Notes: generated by a model not told the origin, from the sequence alone. Counted from the first letter of the stretch, positions 25,187 through 36,328 are shown. The stretch: 64,000 bases of DNA from Clostridium sp. AM30-24 (GCF_003480435.1 NZ_QUJB01000001.1:310001-374000); one strand, 5' to 3'. Made by a program: numbers and translations.

Positions 25187-27406
25187 CTAAGTCAGATCGT
25201 ACTGGACGAACACATTCCGAAAAAGATCCGGGATGTTCTCCCGCTTCCGGGCGCAATTTCTGACTTTTAATAGTATATCATAACTTTCATGTTTCATATA
25301 TAAAATTTTTCTGTAATTATCATTAAGTTTGTAGGGAGAATCCTCCACCGGACCGATGACCTTCAGTCCATCCAGTGCATATTCCCTCAGAATGACCCGT
25401 TTCATATCCTCTGACGCACGGATCACATCCGCCTCCCTCTTTGAGGAAAGACTGATAGTCAGAAGCCTCACAAGGGGCGGATATCCCATCATCTTCCGGT
25501 ACAGAAGCTCCTGCCGGTAAAACTGCAGATAGTCCTGCTCCGCCGCGGAGGATACCGCATAATGGTCCGGCGCATATGTCTGGATCACCACATCTCCCTG
25601 AAGCTCCCCGCGCCCGGCCCGCCCGGATGCCTGAGTCAGGAGCTCAAAGGTACGCTCTGCGCTCTTATAGTCCGGTGCATAGAGGGAGAGATCCGCCGCC
25701 ATGACACCCACAAGGGTCACATTCGCGAAGTCATGACCCTTTACGATCATCTGGGTCCCAATGAGAATATCCGCCCCGCCCTCTGCGAAGGTGGCGAGGA
25801 TTTCTTCATGAGCTCCTTTTTTTGCCGTGGTGTCCGCATCCATTCTTAAGATCCGGGCCTTTGGAAATTCCCTTTTTGTAAATTCTTCCAGTTTCTGGGT
25901 CCCCGTCCCAAAGGGCGCGATAAACGGGGAACCGCAGGACGGACATCGATCCGGCAGCGGCCGTTCAAATCCGCAGTAGTGGCATTTTAACCGTCCGTTT
26001 CTGTGGTATGTAAGACTCACATCACAGTGCGGGCATTTCATCGCCTTTCCGCAGGAGCGGCAGGACACAAAGCCCGCATATCCCCGCCGGTTCATGAACA
26101 GCATCACCTGCTGCCTGTTCGCCAGCCGATCCTCGATCAGCCCTTTTAATCTCCGGCTGAAGATCGAGCGGTTTCCCTCTGCAAGTTCTTCCCTGAGATC
26201 CACAATGTGGACCCCTGCCAGACGGCTGTTCTCCTTTGCCCTCTTTGTAAGGGTCAAAAGCTTATATTCACCCTGTTCTGCCAGATAATAGCTCTCCACA
26301 GACGGTGTCGCAGACCCTAAGACCACGGCTGCCCCGCTCATATCAGCCCGGACCTTTGCGACCTCCCTGGCATCGTACCGCGGCGCCGTCTCACTCTTAT
26401 AGGCTCCCTCATGCTCCTCGTCGATGATGACGAGTCCCAGATCCGGAAACGGCGTGAAAAGAGCGGAGCGCGGACCGATCATGATATCAATCTCCCCGTT
26501 TGCCGCCCTCTCCGACTGCTCGTAGCGCTCCCCAGCCGAAAGTCTGGAATTCATGATCCCAACCCTGTTTCCAAATCGCCGGTAAAAACGCATCACAGTC
26601 TGGTAAGTCAGGGAGATCTCCGGGATCAGGACGATGACCTGCCGCCCTTTCCGGAGGACGTGGTCGATGAGTTCCATGTAGACCTCCGTCTTGCCGCTTC
26701 CCGTGATTCCGTAGAGCAGATAGGTATTACGCTGTCCGGAATCATAGTCCCGGATCACGGTCTCTGCCGCGTTCTTCTGTTCCTGATTCAGGGCGACAGG
26801 TCCGGTCTCTGGAAATCTGTTTCCTGCTCCCGGTTCTTTTTTGACTGTTTTCAGGTCCACGATCTCTTTTTCTACTAACGGTTTCAGCATCGCAGCCGTG
26901 ATGCCGAGCTTTTCGGAAGTCAGCTTCAAAGGCAGCTCCCCGTTTTCAAGAAGTGCCCGGTAAAGCCTTATCCGTGCCCGGTATTTCTTCTTTTCCGCTT
27001 CTATAAGCAGCGTTTCGATCTCATTCTTCGGTTTTAAGGAAACGATCACACGTTCTTCCCTCGGCATCACCTTCGCCTTTGCGGGAAGAACCGTCTTCAG
27101 TGCCTGATTCATCGTGGTGGAATAGCGGTCCTTCATCCAGAAGGCGAGGCAGATCATCTGAGTACGGATCGGGACAGCGCCTGTCTCCACATCCAGAAGC
27201 TCTTTCATTTTTTCAGGGTCATAATCTGTCTCTTTTGAGAGACCTACCACGATCCCTTTCCGTTCGGTATTTCCCTTTCCGAAAGGGATGTTCACCTGAA
27301 CTCCGGGCTTTACAAGCTCTTTCAGATGGTCAGGGATCCGGTATTGGAAGATCCGGTCCACATTTTTTACGGAAAGATCAATGATGACATCCGCATACGG
27401 TTCCAT
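25187..27406 (-). CDS. priA: Primosomal protein N' (replication restart helicase)
   Basis: Recognises stalled forks and reloads the replisome. From the Met of MEPYADVIID (GGGAGGG upstream) it has 739 residues: a 3' DNA-binding domain (1-105), a winged helix, helicase lobe 1 with GITGSGKTEVYMEL and DEEH, an embedded zinc-binding region with paired CxxC motifs (CRSCGKAMKCPHC and LKCHYCGFE...CPSCG), and lobe 2 ending in QASGRAGRGELQGDV. It heads the priA-def-fmt run. Confidence 0.95.
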   Translation of the reverse strand: MEPYADVIIDLSVKNVDRIFQYRIPDHLKELVKPGVQVNIPFGKGNTERKGIVVGLSKETDYDPEKMKELLDVETGAVPIRTQMICLAFWMKDRYSTTMNQALKTVLPAKAKVMPREERVIVSLKPKNEIETLLIEAEKKKYRARIRLYRALLENGELPLKLTSEKLGITAAMLKPLVEKEIVDLKTVKKEPGAGNRFPETGPVALNQEQKNAAETVIRDYDSGQRNTYLLYGITGSGKTEVYMELIDHVLRKGRQVIVLIPEISLTYQTVMRFYRRFGNRVGIMNSRLSAGERYEQSERAANGEIDIMIGPRSALFTPFPDLGLVIIDEEHEGAYKSETAPRYDAREVAKVRADMSGAAVVLGSATPSVESYYLAEQGEYKLLTLTKRAKENSRLAGVHIVDLREELAEGNRSIFSRRLKGLIEDRLANRQQVMLFMNRRGYAGFVSCRSCGKAMKCPHCDVSLTYHRNGRLKCHYCGFERPLPDRCPSCGSPFIAPFGTGTQKLEEFTKREFPKARILRMDADTTAKKGAHEEILATFAEGGADILIGTQMIVKGHDFANVTLVGVMAADLSLYAPDYKSAERTFELLTQASGRAGRGELQGDVVIQTYAPDHYAVSSAAEQDYLQFYRQELLYRKMMGYPPLVRLLTISLSSKREADVIRASEDMKRVILREYALDGLKVIGPVEDSPYKLNDNYRKILYMKHESYDILLKVRNCARKRENIPDLFRNVFVQYDLT

Positions 27407-27442
27407 TTCGGATCCCTCCCTTCTCAAAACTTCCGTCCATTC

Positions 27443-28831
27443 CTACCTTCCGGCCATCTCCACGAATTGATCTGCCACAGCAGACAGCCCCATGGAGTTG
27501 GATCCCTTAAAGAGAACGCAGTCTCCGTCCCGGATCTCCGTCTCCAGATATTTCACCATCTCCCCGCAGTCTGAAAATTCCACCACCGGGATCTCCTTCA
27601 CCGCACGAACGCCTTCTGCCAGACTCCTGCATGCCTCGCCCAATGTAACAACAAGATCCACGCCGGAATTTGCCGCGTACTCGCCCACTTCCCTGTGGTA
27701 GGCCAGATAATTCCCGCCAAGCTCCTTCATATCCGCAAGGACAGCAATATGGCGTTTACCCGTGAGTCCCTGAAACACATCGAGAGCCGCCTTCATGGAT
27801 GCAGGACTCGCGTTGTAAGAGTCATCCATCACCGTAAATCTTCCGTCGGCATAGACCTGCTGGCGGTGTTTGAATCCATGGAAAGTCAGAAGACCCTCCG
27901 CGGCTTCTTCCATCGTCATACCGCGTTCACAGCAGACCGCAATGGCTGCCAGAGCGTTCATCACATTGTGTGTGCCCATGACGTTCAAGAGAACTTTCTG
28001 GGTTTTTCCCGCATGAACAGCCGTAAACTCCGTCTTTCCGTCCATGAGGACGATGTCCACCGCGCGGTAATCACAGGTTTCCCCGGTGCCATAGTAGACT
28101 GTCTTCACACCGGCCTTTCCTCTGGTCCTGCAAAGCATATCATCATCGCCGTTTAAGATGAGGATTCCGCCATCGGAAAGTCCGTCCTGGATCGTCAGCT
28201 TCTCTCTGTAAATATTCTCGCGGGATCCAAGCTGCTCGATGTGGGTGATCCCGATGTTTGTGATCACTGCCACATCCGGCTTCGCGATCCGTGCGATCAC
28301 GGTAAGTTCACCCGGCTCGCTCATTCCAAGCTCCAGAACACCCACTTCATCTTCTTTTGTGATCTCGGACACGGTAATCGGAACTCCTACCTGACTGTTG
28401 CTGTTGCCCGGAGTCTTGTATACATGAAACCGCGCAGAGAGTGCCGCCGCGATCATTTCCCGCGTTGTGGTCTTTCCGACGCTCCCTGTGACACCGACAA
28501 TGGGCAGTGTCAGACGTTTTCTGAGGTAACGGCCTACGGCCTGAAGTGCTTTTTTCGTGTCATCCACAGCGATCCAGGCACAGGAGGTCTCCGCCATTTC
28601 TTCCGTTTTTTCCTTATGCTCACTTGTAAGCACCGCACCGGCTCCCTTTTCGGCAACCTGTTCCAGAAATTTATGTGCATCTACTTTCTCGCCGATGATC
28701 GGCACGAAAAGATCTCCGGTCTCAACCTGTCTGGAATCCAAGCGGATCTTGTTTAACATGACACCGTCATCTCCGGAGAGCAGTACGCCTCCGGTGGCAA
28801 GGACGATATCCTGAACGCTTACGTTCTCCAT
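27443..28831 (-). CDS. murF: UDP-N-acetylmuramoyl-tripeptide--D-alanyl-D-alanine ligase
   Basis: Adds D-Ala-D-Ala to the peptidoglycan precursor. The Mur ligase core has GVTGSVGKTTTREMIAAAL, the VLELGMSEPGEL segment, DDSYNASPASMKAAL in the middle/C-terminal domain, and an N-terminal domain ending near residue 85. The start at MENVSVQDIV is preceded by purine-rich GGAG and AAAGGA. The long frame upstream of it overlaps the end of murE and is not needed. Confidence 0.95.
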   Translation of the reverse strand: MENVSVQDIVLATGGVLLSGDDGVMLNKIRLDSRQVETGDLFVPIIGEKVDAHKFLEQVAEKGAGAVLTSEHKEKTEEMAETSCAWIAVDDTKKALQAVGRYLRKRLTLPIVGVTGSVGKTTTREMIAAALSARFHVYKTPGNSNSQVGVPITVSEITKEDEVGVLELGMSEPGELTVIARIAKPDVAVITNIGITHIEQLGSRENIYREKLTIQDGLSDGGILILNGDDDMLCRTRGKAGVKTVYYGTGETCDYRAVDIVLMDGKTEFTAVHAGKTQKVLLNVMGTHNVMNALAAIAVCCERGMTMEEAAEGLLTFHGFKHRQQVYADGRFTVMDDSYNASPASMKAALDVFQGLTGKRHIAVLADMKELGGNYLAYHREVGEYAANSGVDLVVTLGEACRSLAEGVRAVKEIPVVEFSDCGEMVKYLETEIRDGDCVLFKGSNSMGLSAVADQFVEMAGR

Positions 28832-28880
28832 TCCTTTCCAATCTCCTTTACTGCTGCAGTCTGCGTCCCTCTGCGGACGA

Positions 28881-30374
28881 TCATACATTATTTACCGCCT
28901 CTTCCACGACTTCCCGATCCAGGAAATGATGTTTCACACCTTCGATCTCCTGATAATCCTCATGGCCTTTTCCGATAATGGCGATCATGTCACCTTCCTC
29001 GGCATTCCTGATCGCGTAAAAGATTGCTTCCCGTCTGTCCGGGATCACAAGATATGTTCCGTCCGTCTTCGCAAGGCCCACCTCGATGTCCTTGATGATG
29101 TCCTCGTTTTTCTCAAAACGCGGATTGTCGGCCGTGATGATGCAGAGATCCGCCATCTTTCCACCGATCTCCCCCATTGAATATCTGCGATCTCTGGCGC
29201 GGTTTCCACCGCAGCCGAATACACATACGAGACGCTTCGGATGATAATCCCGGAGTGTTGTGAGCAGACTTTCCATGCTGACCGCATTGTGAGCGTAATC
29301 CACGATCACACTGCACTTTTTCGATACGTGCGCGATCTCCATGCGACCATCCACGCGGACCTTCACGAGGGATCCAAGGATTGCCTGTTTTGTATGATCA
29401 TCAAGCACCCCGCTTCCACCGGAAAGCGCCAGAGTGCAGACCGCCAACGCCGCCAGAGCATTATCCGCGTTGAATTTTCCCGGCATCCCTACGCGGACTC
29501 TTCCGTCAAGCATGCCGTGAATTGAAAATTCAATTCCCACAAAATCGTGATTTGATGCATAGTGAATGTCATCACCCATGAAATCCGCGTTTCCATTCAG
29601 GGCATATGTAAGAAGTCTGCAGGTCGCATCCTTTACGACCTCATCGTAGTGGTCTGTCAGACAATTCACGATCCCCGTTTTGCAGACAGTAAGAAGCCTT
29701 GACTTATAAAAAAGATACTCTTCAAAGCTCTTGTGTTCCTTCGGCCCGATATGGTCCGGAGAAATATTTGTGAACAGACCGTAGTCGAACATGATCCCGC
29801 CGACCCTGTGAAGCATTAAAGCCTGAGAGGAGACCTCCATCACACAGCACTCACAGCCAGCTTCCACCATTTTATGGAAATAATCCTGCACCACATAGGA
29901 TTCCGGTGTCGTATTGGAGGTCGGGAATTTCACATCCCCGATGACTGCACCGTTCGTTCCGATGAGACCGGTCTTCTTTCCGGCTGCCTCAAGGACCGCC
30001 TTGATCATATAGCTCGTCGTGGTCTTTCCCTTCGTGCCGGTGATCCCGATGGTGATCAGTTTCTCTGCCGGATAACCGAATCTCGCCGCAGAAAGCTCCG
30101 CCAGCGCGAGTCGTCCGCTCTCAACCCGGATCACAGTCACATCCGCCGGTACTTCCACTTCTTTTTCTACCACAAGAACTTTACAGCCAGCCCTTAATAC
30201 GTCCGGAATAAACTCGTGGGAATCCCTGGTGCTGCCCTGAATGCACACGAATACGGAATCCGGTCTTGCCTTTCTCGAATCATAGATCACTTCATCTACG
30301 TTCTGGTCCAGACTGCCGCAAACCAGATCGTATTTCATGCGTTTTAACCAATCTCCAATTACCACTGTCGTCAT
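28881..30374 (-). CDS. murE: UDP-MurNAc-L-Ala-D-Glu:meso-diaminopimelate ligase
   Basis: Adds the third amino acid of the stem peptide. Key features are GITGTKGKTTTSYMIKAVLE, the TPESYVVQDYFHKMVE segment, MEVSSQALMLHRV, and ADNPRFEKNEDII: the DNPR motif predicts meso-diaminopimelate rather than lysine. 497 residues from the first ATG, whose ribosome purines are too close; a GTG three codons downstream has AAAGG at better spacing, so the start may be there. murF follows after about 50 bases. Confidence 0.95.
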   Translation of the reverse strand: MTTVVIGDWLKRMKYDLVCGSLDQNVDEVIYDSRKARPDSVFVCIQGSTRDSHEFIPDVLRAGCKVLVVEKEVEVPADVTVIRVESGRLALAELSAARFGYPAEKLITIGITGTKGKTTTSYMIKAVLEAAGKKTGLIGTNGAVIGDVKFPTSNTTPESYVVQDYFHKMVEAGCECCVMEVSSQALMLHRVGGIMFDYGLFTNISPDHIGPKEHKSFEEYLFYKSRLLTVCKTGIVNCLTDHYDEVVKDATCRLLTYALNGNADFMGDDIHYASNHDFVGIEFSIHGMLDGRVRVGMPGKFNADNALAALAVCTLALSGGSGVLDDHTKQAILGSLVKVRVDGRMEIAHVSKKCSVIVDYAHNAVSMESLLTTLRDYHPKRLVCVFGCGGNRARDRRYSMGEIGGKMADLCIITADNPRFEKNEDIIKDIEVGLAKTDGTYLVIPDRREAIFYAIRNAEEGDMIAIIGKGHEDYQEIEGVKHHFLDREVVEEAVNNV

Positions 30375-30390
30375 CCTTTCTCATAACCCA

Positions 30391-30420
30391 CACAGGCGGG
30401 AACATATGCGCCCGCCTGTG
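30391..30420. terminator. Strong hairpin between fhs and murE
   Basis: Perfect 10-base inverted repeat CACAGGCGGG/CCCGCCTGTG with a 10-base loop. The T run (TTTTCTT) is on the plus strand; on the minus strand, the coding direction here, the stem is followed by TGGGTT only, so termination downstream of fhs is possible but not typical. Confidence 0.5.
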
Positions 30421-30438
30421 AGTTTTCTTACTGCTTTT

Positions 30439-32109
30439 TTAGAATAATCCTGTGATCTTTCCGTTCTCGTCCACGTCAATATTGTCCGCTGCCGGTTTCT
30501 TCGGAAGTCCCGGCATAGTCATGATGGAACCGGTAAGCGCAACCACAAAGCCTGCGCCCGCGCACACATACGCATCGCGCACAGTCAGGTCAAAGCCTTC
30601 CGGACGGCCAAGCTTCTTCTGGTCATCGGATAAGGAATACTGGGTCTTCGCCATGCAGACCGGAAGATCGCCAAAGCCCATCTCTGTGATCTTCGCGATC
30701 GCCTTTTTTGCCGCCGGTGAGTAGCTTACGCTGCCCGCGCCGTAAATCTCCTTCGCAATGGTCTCGATCTTATCGGAGATTCCCATCTCATCCGGATATA
30801 ACGGAGCGAAATCACTCGTCTTTTTCTCCAGGGTGTTTATTACCTTCTCTGCGAGTTCAATTCCGCCGTCTCCGCCTTTTGCCCATACCTCGGACAGCGC
30901 AAACTCACAGCCTCTCTCCTCGCAGAAGTTCCGGATAAATTCATACTCTGCCTCTGTGTCCGTGAGGAAGGAGTTTAAAGTAACGACAACCGGCACATGG
31001 TATTTCTGGATGTTCTCGATGTGTTTCTCAAGGTTTACGATACCTTTCTTCAATGCCTCAAGATTCTCCTCGGAGAGCTGATCCTTCGGAACACCGCCGT
31101 TGTACTTTAACGCGCGGACAGTAGCCACGAGAACAACGGCATCCGGATGGATCCCCGCCTTGCGGCACTTAATATCAAAGAATTTCTCTGCGCCGAGATC
31201 TGCGCCGAATCCTGCCTCTGTGATCGCCACATCCGCAAGCTTTAATGCGGTTCTTGTCGCCATAACGCTGTTGCAGCCGTGGGCGATATTCGCAAACGGT
31301 CCGCCATGTACAAGAGCTCCCGTGTGCTCTAAGGTCTGTACCAGATTCGGTTTGATGGCATCCTTTAAGAGAGCTGCCATGGAGCCGACCGCGTTGAGAT
31401 CCTTCGCTGTCACCGGCTCACCCGCAAAATTATACGCTACAATGATCCTTCCGAGGCGCTCCTTCAAGTCCTTCATATCCGTTGCCAGACAGAGGATCGC
31501 CATGATCTCGGAGGCAACCGTGATCACAAAATGGTCTTCGCGGACGAAACCGTCTGCCTTTGCGCCGAGTCCCACTACAATGTTTCTCAGCACACGGTCG
31601 TTCATGTCAAGACATCTCTTCCAGAGGATCTGTCTCGGGTCGATTCCAAGAGTATTTCCCTGCTGAATATGGTTGTCAAGAAGTGCTGCCAACAGGTTGT
31701 TCGCTGTCGTGATCGCATGGAAATCACCGGTAAAATGAAGGTTTAAGTCCTCCATCGGAACGACCTGGGCATATCCGCCGCCGGCTGCTCCGCCCTTGAT
31801 TCCAAAGCATGGTCCGAGGGATGGCTCACGGAGAGCAAGCATCGCTTTCTTTCCGCACTTTGTCATCGCCTGTGCAAGTCCGATACTGGTTGTGGTCTTT
31901 CCCTCTCCTGCCGGAGTCGGGTTGATCGCTGTCACCAGAACGAGTTTTCCATCCGGTCTGTCCTTGATCTCCTGCCAGAGCTCATTGGAGATCTTTGCCT
32001 TGTACTTTCCGTAAAGTTCCAGATCGTCCTCAGTAATTCCATACTGGGACGCAACGGTGGTAATCGGGAGCATCTTCGTCTCCTGTGCAATCTCGATATC
32101 GGTCTTCAT
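30439..32109 (-). CDS. fhs: Formate--tetrahydrofolate ligase
   Basis: ATP-dependent synthesis of 10-formyl-tetrahydrofolate from formate, feeding purine synthesis, initiator tRNA formylation and, in acetogens, the methyl branch of the Wood-Ljungdahl pathway. The 556-residue protein shows the P-loop [14 protein letters not shown], the [23 protein letters not shown] segment and the C-terminal [24 protein letters not shown] lies 9 bases before the Met of MKTDIEIAQ. No other acetogenesis gene is adjacent, so a general folate role is the safe reading. Confidence 0.96.
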   Translation of the reverse strand: MKTDIEIAQETKMLPITTVASQYGITEDDLELYGKYKAKISNELWQEIKDRPDGKLVLVTAINPTPAGEGKTTTSIGLAQAMTKCGKKAMLALREPSLGPCFGIKGGAAGGGYAQVVPMEDLNLHFTGDFHAITTANNLLAALLDNHIQQGNTLGIDPRQILWKRCLDMNDRVLRNIVVGLGAKADGFVREDHFVITVASEIMAILCLATDMKDLKERLGRIIVAYNFAGEPVTAKDLNAVGSMAALLKDAIKPNLVQTLEHTGALVHGGPFANIAHGCNSVMATRTALKLADVAITEAGFGADLGAEKFFDIKCRKAGIHPDAVVLVATVRALKYNGGVPKDQLSEENLEALKKGIVNLEKHIENIQKYHVPVVVTLNSFLTDTEAEYEFIRNFCEERGCEFALSEVWAKGGDGGIELAEKVINTLEKKTSDFAPLYPDEMGISDKIETIAKEIYGAGSVSYSPAAKKAIAKITEMGFGDLPVCMAKTQYSLSDDQKKLGRPEGFDLTVRDAYVCAGAGFVVALTGSIMTMPGLPKKPAADNIDVDENGKITGLF

Positions 32110-32201
32110 AATCGGTATCCTCCTTTTGTAGTAGCATATCATTTCTGTGGATCTGCGGATTCCGCAGCCGGCAGCCATTTCAATTTCAACAGCCGCAGGC
32201 T

Positions 32202-35200
32202 TTAGTACCCCGCTTCCAGGAATTCTTCGAACTCTTCCATGGACATCAGGATCTTCCTTGGCTTCGTTCCTTCCTCTTCCCCTACAACACCGGCCTCGGC
32301 AAGCTGATCCATGATCCGGGCAGCACGGTTAAAGCCGATCTTGAACATTCTCTGAAGCATGCCGATCGACGCTTTATCCTTCTCGATAATGAACTTGCCC
32401 GCATCGGTAAACAATGCGTCCCGCTCATTCTGTCCGCCCACTCCTCCGGCTAAGGAGGACTGGGTCAGTTTTTTCTCGATTTCCGTGTTATATCCTGTAT
32501 CCTCGTTCTGTTCTTTTAAGAACTCGGTTACATTTGACACCTCGCCGTCCGATACAAAAGCGCCCTGCACGCGGAGCGGCTTCGGATAACCGGACGGGTA
32601 AAACAGCATATCGCCGTTTCCTAACAGTTTCTCTGCGCCGTTCATGTCGAGGATCGTTCTCGAATCCACGCCGGACGCAACAGAGAACGCGATCCGTGAC
32701 GGCACGTTCGCTTTGATCACACCTGTGATGACATTGACGGACGGACGCTGGGTCGCGATAACAAGATGAATTCCCGCTGCCCGGGCAAGCTGTGCCAGAC
32801 GGCAGATCGCGTCCTCCACCTCGTTTGAGGCAACCATCATGAGATCCGCCAGCTCGTCGATAATGATCACGAGCTGCGGCAGTTTCTTCGGAATCTGGTC
32901 CGCAGGGATATCCCCGCTCTCCGCCAGAGTCTGTACCTTCGCGTTATACCCTTTCAGGTCGCGGACATTCGAGGAAGCGAACTTATTGTATCGTTCCATC
33001 ATCTCCGCAACTGCCCAGTTGAGAGCACCGGCCGCCTTCTTCGGGTCGGTGACTACCGGGATCAGCAGATGTGGGATTCCGTTATAGACGGAAAGTTCAA
33101 CCACCTTCGGATCGATCATAATGAGCTTCACATCATCCGGGGATGAGCGGTAGATCAGGCTCATGATCATCGTGTTGATCCCTACTGATTTACCGGAACC
33201 AGTCTGCCCGGCGATCAGAAGGTGCGGCATCTTTGCGAGGTCTGCAATGACTACCTGTCCGCCGATGTCCTTACCCACCGCAAAAGCCAGTGTCGATTTA
33301 TGATTTTTAAATTCCGGGCTCTCTAAAAGGTCACGCAGATAGACCATGCTGTTGACCTTGTTCGGCACCTCGATTCCCACAGCTGCTTTTCCGGGGATCG
33401 GCGCCTCGATACGGATATCTGCCGCCGCAAGGTTTAACTTGATATCGTCCGCCAGCGACAGGATCCGGCTCACTTTTACACCCTGCTCCGGGTGAAGTTC
33501 GTACCGGGTAACGGTCGGCCCACAGCTGATATTCGTCACGGTGACTCCGACACCAAAGTTTCTTAATGTCTGCTGGAGCTTGATCGCCGTATCCTTAAAT
33601 TCCTGTTCCGACTGCCCCGTCACGGGAGCGCCTTTCTTTAAGAGGTCAAGCGGCGGGATCATATAAGGTTTCTTCGGTTTTTCTTCCGTCTGCCGGATCT
33701 CCTTTAATACCTCGTTTCCTGCCTCTTCCCTCTCGGCTGCTTCCCGCTTTCTTATTTCCGCCTTTTTCTTTATAATCTCTTCTGTATCTGTTTCAATGAC
33801 TTTTCCGGACGCGGTCACGACCTGACGGTGTTCTTCGGACGGTTCCTCAGTGGCAGGAGGTTCAGGGGATTTCACGTTGCTGCCGTGTGTCGCCGCATAC
33901 GCGCGGCTTCCCGGCTCTGCTGCCTGAATCCAGTAGTCCTCATTTTCCACATAAGGTTCTGTGTCGAGAAATTCGTCATCTGAAAGATCGCTCATGGATC
34001 CTTCTCCGGATACAGAAATTCCGGCCATCTTTTCATTTTCTGCCGTCTTCGAAGTCTCTGCTGTTTCGTCTGGCTCCGCAATTTCGTCTGGTTTGGCATT
34101 CTCTGCACGGAGTCCATCCGCTCTTCTCTCCGTGTCCCTTCTCATGGACTCAAAGATCTCGTCATCGTCCGCCGCGGGCTCATCTAACGGGATATCCGGG
34201 ATATTGGATAGGACGGACACCTTCGGTTTTTTCTCCCAGGCCTTTGTCTCCCTTTTCTTTTCGTCCGGGAACATATCCTCATCATCAAAGGCACTCTCCC
34301 CATGACTGATAAACACGTCCTCATCCTCATGGATTCCGGCCGGGACAGCATCTTCCTCAAACGGAACGCGTTCCACATCCTTCATCGCGTCTTCTCCGGA
34401 TCGGCCTTCCTTACTCTGATCTTCACTGGAAGACTCCGGATTTTCTACCGGCCTGCCTCCCATCGTGATCTTTCCTTTAAAGATATCTGCAGGATCCGGC
34501 TGCATACTTCCTGTCTCCGCCTTCGGATCCACCGTTTCTTCTTTATATGTATCGGAAACATTTTTTTCCCGCTTCGTCTCATCTACCTCAGACACGGCCT
34601 CAGCATCCACAACGCCCATATAGCCACCGGCAATTCCACCGAAATCCGGAGTTCTCGAGAGATCTGTCGCAGCAAGATCCACGCCCTGAACGCGCTGCTC
34701 TTCCCGGAGTCTGCGTTTTTCCTCCTGACGTTCCTCGTGGAGCTCTTTTCTTCTGCTGTAGTCTTCCTTTGCATACCGATATGCCTTTCCACTTCCGCTC
34801 TTAACAGCGGACACGAAGGATTTTTCCGTGATGCACACCAGTGAGATGATCATAAATACGAGAAGGACCACATAGGCCCCGATGGTTCCCACCGCTGTGT
34901 GGAGAACCATAACAAGGACACCGCCGATCACGCCGCCGCCAAGTCCACTTACTCCGGCGGACTTATAGATGTCGAGGATCGTCTGACCTTCCCGGTATCC
35001 GCCGCCGAACACAAGCTGCGCAAGACCACAGAGCACGATCAGAAGGACTTCCACCGCGATCATCTTGTAGACTGCCCGGATATTTCCCTTATTCGAAGCG
35101 TAGAATAACAGTTCTGCGAACAACAATAACGGAGCCAGATAACCGATACAGCCGAACACGCCCAGCATGATCCGGCTGAAAAAGTCACCGAGGAATCCGC

Positions 35201-35459
35201 AGATATGGAAGTTGCTCAAGAATAACAGCACACATACCGCGAAGGTGCCGAGGATCACTGCCTCAGACTGTAAGAATCCGGTATCTTCCTCATACTGCGG
35301 TTTCGTTTCTCTTCTCTTTTCGGAAGCTCTCGCCCCTGTCCTTGTTGTCTTATTCTTAGGCGTCTGTGCAGATTTCTGCGTTGTCTTTGATGTGGTTTTT
35401 GTTCTCGCAGACGCCTGTGATTGTTTTGTCGTTTCTTTTTGTTTTCTGGTTCCAGCCAA
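32202..35459 (-). CDS. ftsK: DNA translocase FtsK/SpoIIIE
   Basis: Septal DNA pump that clears chromosomes from the division or sporulation septum. From the proposed TTG start (MAGTRKQKE) it has 1085 residues: a basic N-terminus, four membrane helices (about 70-215), a long acidic low-complexity linker (about 270-570), the translocase motor with [15 protein letters not shown] and [20 protein letters not shown], and the C-terminal gamma winged helix that reads orientation sequences. No ATG fits; this TTG has AGGGGGA 8 bases upstream, while the first TTG of the frame has no ribosome site. A consensus promoter lies upstream. Confidence 0.94.
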   Translation of the reverse strand: MAGTRKQKETTKQSQASARTKTTSKTTQKSAQTPKNKTTRTGARASEKRRETKPQYEEDTGFLQSEAVILGTFAVCVLLFLSNFHICGFLGDFFSRIMLGVFGCIGYLAPLLLFAELLFYASNKGNIRAVYKMIAVEVLLIVLCGLAQLVFGGGYREGQTILDIYKSAGVSGLGGGVIGGVLVMVLHTAVGTIGAYVVLLVFMIISLVCITEKSFVSAVKSGSGKAYRYAKEDYSRRKELHEERQEEKRRLREEQRVQGVDLAATDLSRTPDFGGIAGGYMGVVDAEAVSEVDETKREKNVSDTYKEETVDPKAETGSMQPDPADIFKGKITMGGRPVENPESSSEDQSKEGRSGEDAMKDVERVPFEEDAVPAGIHEDEDVFISHGESAFDDEDMFPDEKKRETKAWEKKPKVSVLSNIPDIPLDEPAADDDEIFESMRRDTERRADGLRAENAKPDEIAEPDETAETSKTAENEKMAGISVSGEGSMSDLSDDEFLDTEPYVENEDYWIQAAEPGSRAYAATHGSNVKSPEPPATEEPSEEHRQVVTASGKVIETDTEEIIKKKAEIRKREAAEREEAGNEVLKEIRQTEEKPKKPYMIPPLDLLKKGAPVTGQSEQEFKDTAIKLQQTLRNFGVGVTVTNISCGPTVTRYELHPEQGVKVSRILSLADDIKLNLAAADIRIEAPIPGKAAVGIEVPNKVNSMVYLRDLLESPEFKNHKSTLAFAVGKDIGGQVVIADLAKMPHLLIAGQTGSGKSVGINTMIMSLIYRSSPDDVKLIMIDPKVVELSVYNGIPHLLIPVVTDPKKAAGALNWAVAEMMERYNKFASSNVRDLKGYNAKVQTLAESGDIPADQIPKKLPQLVIIIDELADLMMVASNEVEDAICRLAQLARAAGIHLVIATQRPSVNVITGVIKANVPSRIAFSVASGVDSRTILDMNGAEKLLGNGDMLFYPSGYPKPLRVQGAFVSDGEVSNVTEFLKEQNEDTGYNTEIEKKLTQSSLAGGVGGQNERDALFTDAGKFIIEKDKASIGMLQRMFKIGFNRAARIMDQLAEAGVVGEEEGTKPRKILMSMEEFEEFLEAGY

Positions 35460-35483
35460 GTGCTTTTCCCCCTTTAACTTTAC

Positions 35484-35497
35484 GGGGTAAGTACCCC
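35484..35497. promoter_or_regulatory. Inverted repeat in the ftsK leader
   Basis: GGGGTA-AG-TACCCC lies between the ftsK promoter and its TTG start, just after the predicted transcription start. It could be an operator or a short 5' hairpin. I know of no regulator for it. Confidence 0.45.
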
Positions 35498-35504
35498 AAA
35501 ATAT

Positions 35505-35533
35505 AGTATACAAAAAAAAATGCCAAAATGCAA
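35505..35533 (-). promoter_or_regulatory. SigA-type promoter of ftsK
   Basis: TTGCAT and TATACT separated by exactly 17 bases on the minus strand, ending about 45 bases before the proposed TTG start. Confidence 0.75.
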
Positions 35534-35566
35534 CCGTAAGAAATTATAAATCGAACATATTTTCGG

Positions 35567-36241
35567 TCAGTCTTTTTTTATCAGCGCATTCAGCTTTTCG
35601 ATGGCGTCCCTGATTCCGCCTTCTCCGTCGATCAGTCCGCACTCCACCGCCTCTTTTCCGACCAGAACCGTCCCGAGATCCTTCGTCAGCATCTTCGTAT
35701 TGTGCATGAGCCGTTTCAGTTTTTCCCGATCGATCCTGCTGTGCTCTGATACAAAGCTTATGATCCGTTCCTCGATCATTTCAAAATATTCGTAGGTCTG
35801 TGCCGTCCCGATCACCATCCCGCTCATGCGCACCGGGTGCACCAGCATGGTCCCGGTCGGCACGATAAAGGAATAATCCGACGCCACCGCCAACGGCACC
35901 CCGATGGAATGGCTGTCCCCAATGACTAAGGAAACCGTCGGCTTGCTGAGGGATGCGATCATCTCCGCCAGTGCAAGTCCGCAGCTCACATCCCCGCCGA
36001 TGGTATTCACAAGGATCAGGACCCCTCCAATCTTCTCATCGCTCTCCACCTTCGCAAGTTCCGGCAGAATATGTTCATACTTTGTAGTCTTCGTACTCCC
36101 GGATAGATTGTCATGCCCTTCGATCTCTCCGATGATAGATAAGAGATGGATCCTCTTACCGTTCTCTTCCAGCGTCACCTGTCCGTTCTCCCGGATCCGC
36201 TCCTCCTCCGCCTTTGTCTCCTTCTGTTCCTTTTCATTCAT
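35567..36241 (-). CDS. tepA: ClpP-like serine protease, TepA/YmfB type
   Basis: 224-residue member of the ClpP/crotonase fold. The catalytic triad is readable: Ser112 in DSHSIG, His135 in MLVHPVR, and Asp188 in LTKDLG. The first 30 residues are charged and lack a signal peptide, so it is cytosolic or membrane-associated. TepA next to SpoIIIE/FtsK is a conserved Firmicute arrangement; TepA was proposed in Bacillus to aid protein translocation or degrade signal peptides. Its ribosome site lies in the 3' arm of a terminator-like hairpin, which would limit translation of transcripts reading through from upstream. Confidence 0.85.
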   Translation of the reverse strand: MNEKEQKETKAEEERIRENGQVTLEENGKRIHLLSIIGEIEGHDNLSGSTKTTKYEHILPELAKVESDEKIGGVLILVNTIGGDVSCGLALAEMIASLSKPTVSLVIGDSHSIGVPLAVASDYSFIVPTGTMLVHPVRMSGMVIGTAQTYEYFEMIEERIISFVSEHSRIDREKLKRLMHNTKMLTKDLGTVLVGKEAVECGLIDGEGGIRDAIEKLNALIKKD

Positions 36242-36248
36242 AACAAAA

Positions 36249-36297
36249 AACTCCTTTCTGACATGCCAGGTACACCCAGTATGTCCAGAAAGGAGTT
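36249..36297 (-). terminator. Terminator-like hairpin that contains the tepA ribosome binding site
   Basis: Perfect 12-base stem AACTCCTTTCTG/CAGAAAGGAGTT followed by six T on the minus strand, after the NlpC/P60 gene. The AAAGGAG in the 3' arm is positioned 9 bases before the tepA ATG, so one element can both end upstream transcription and mask the tepA Shine-Dalgarno. Confidence 0.8.
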
Positions 36298-36328
36298 CTC
36301 ATATCCATTTTTATCACAATTTACCCGA

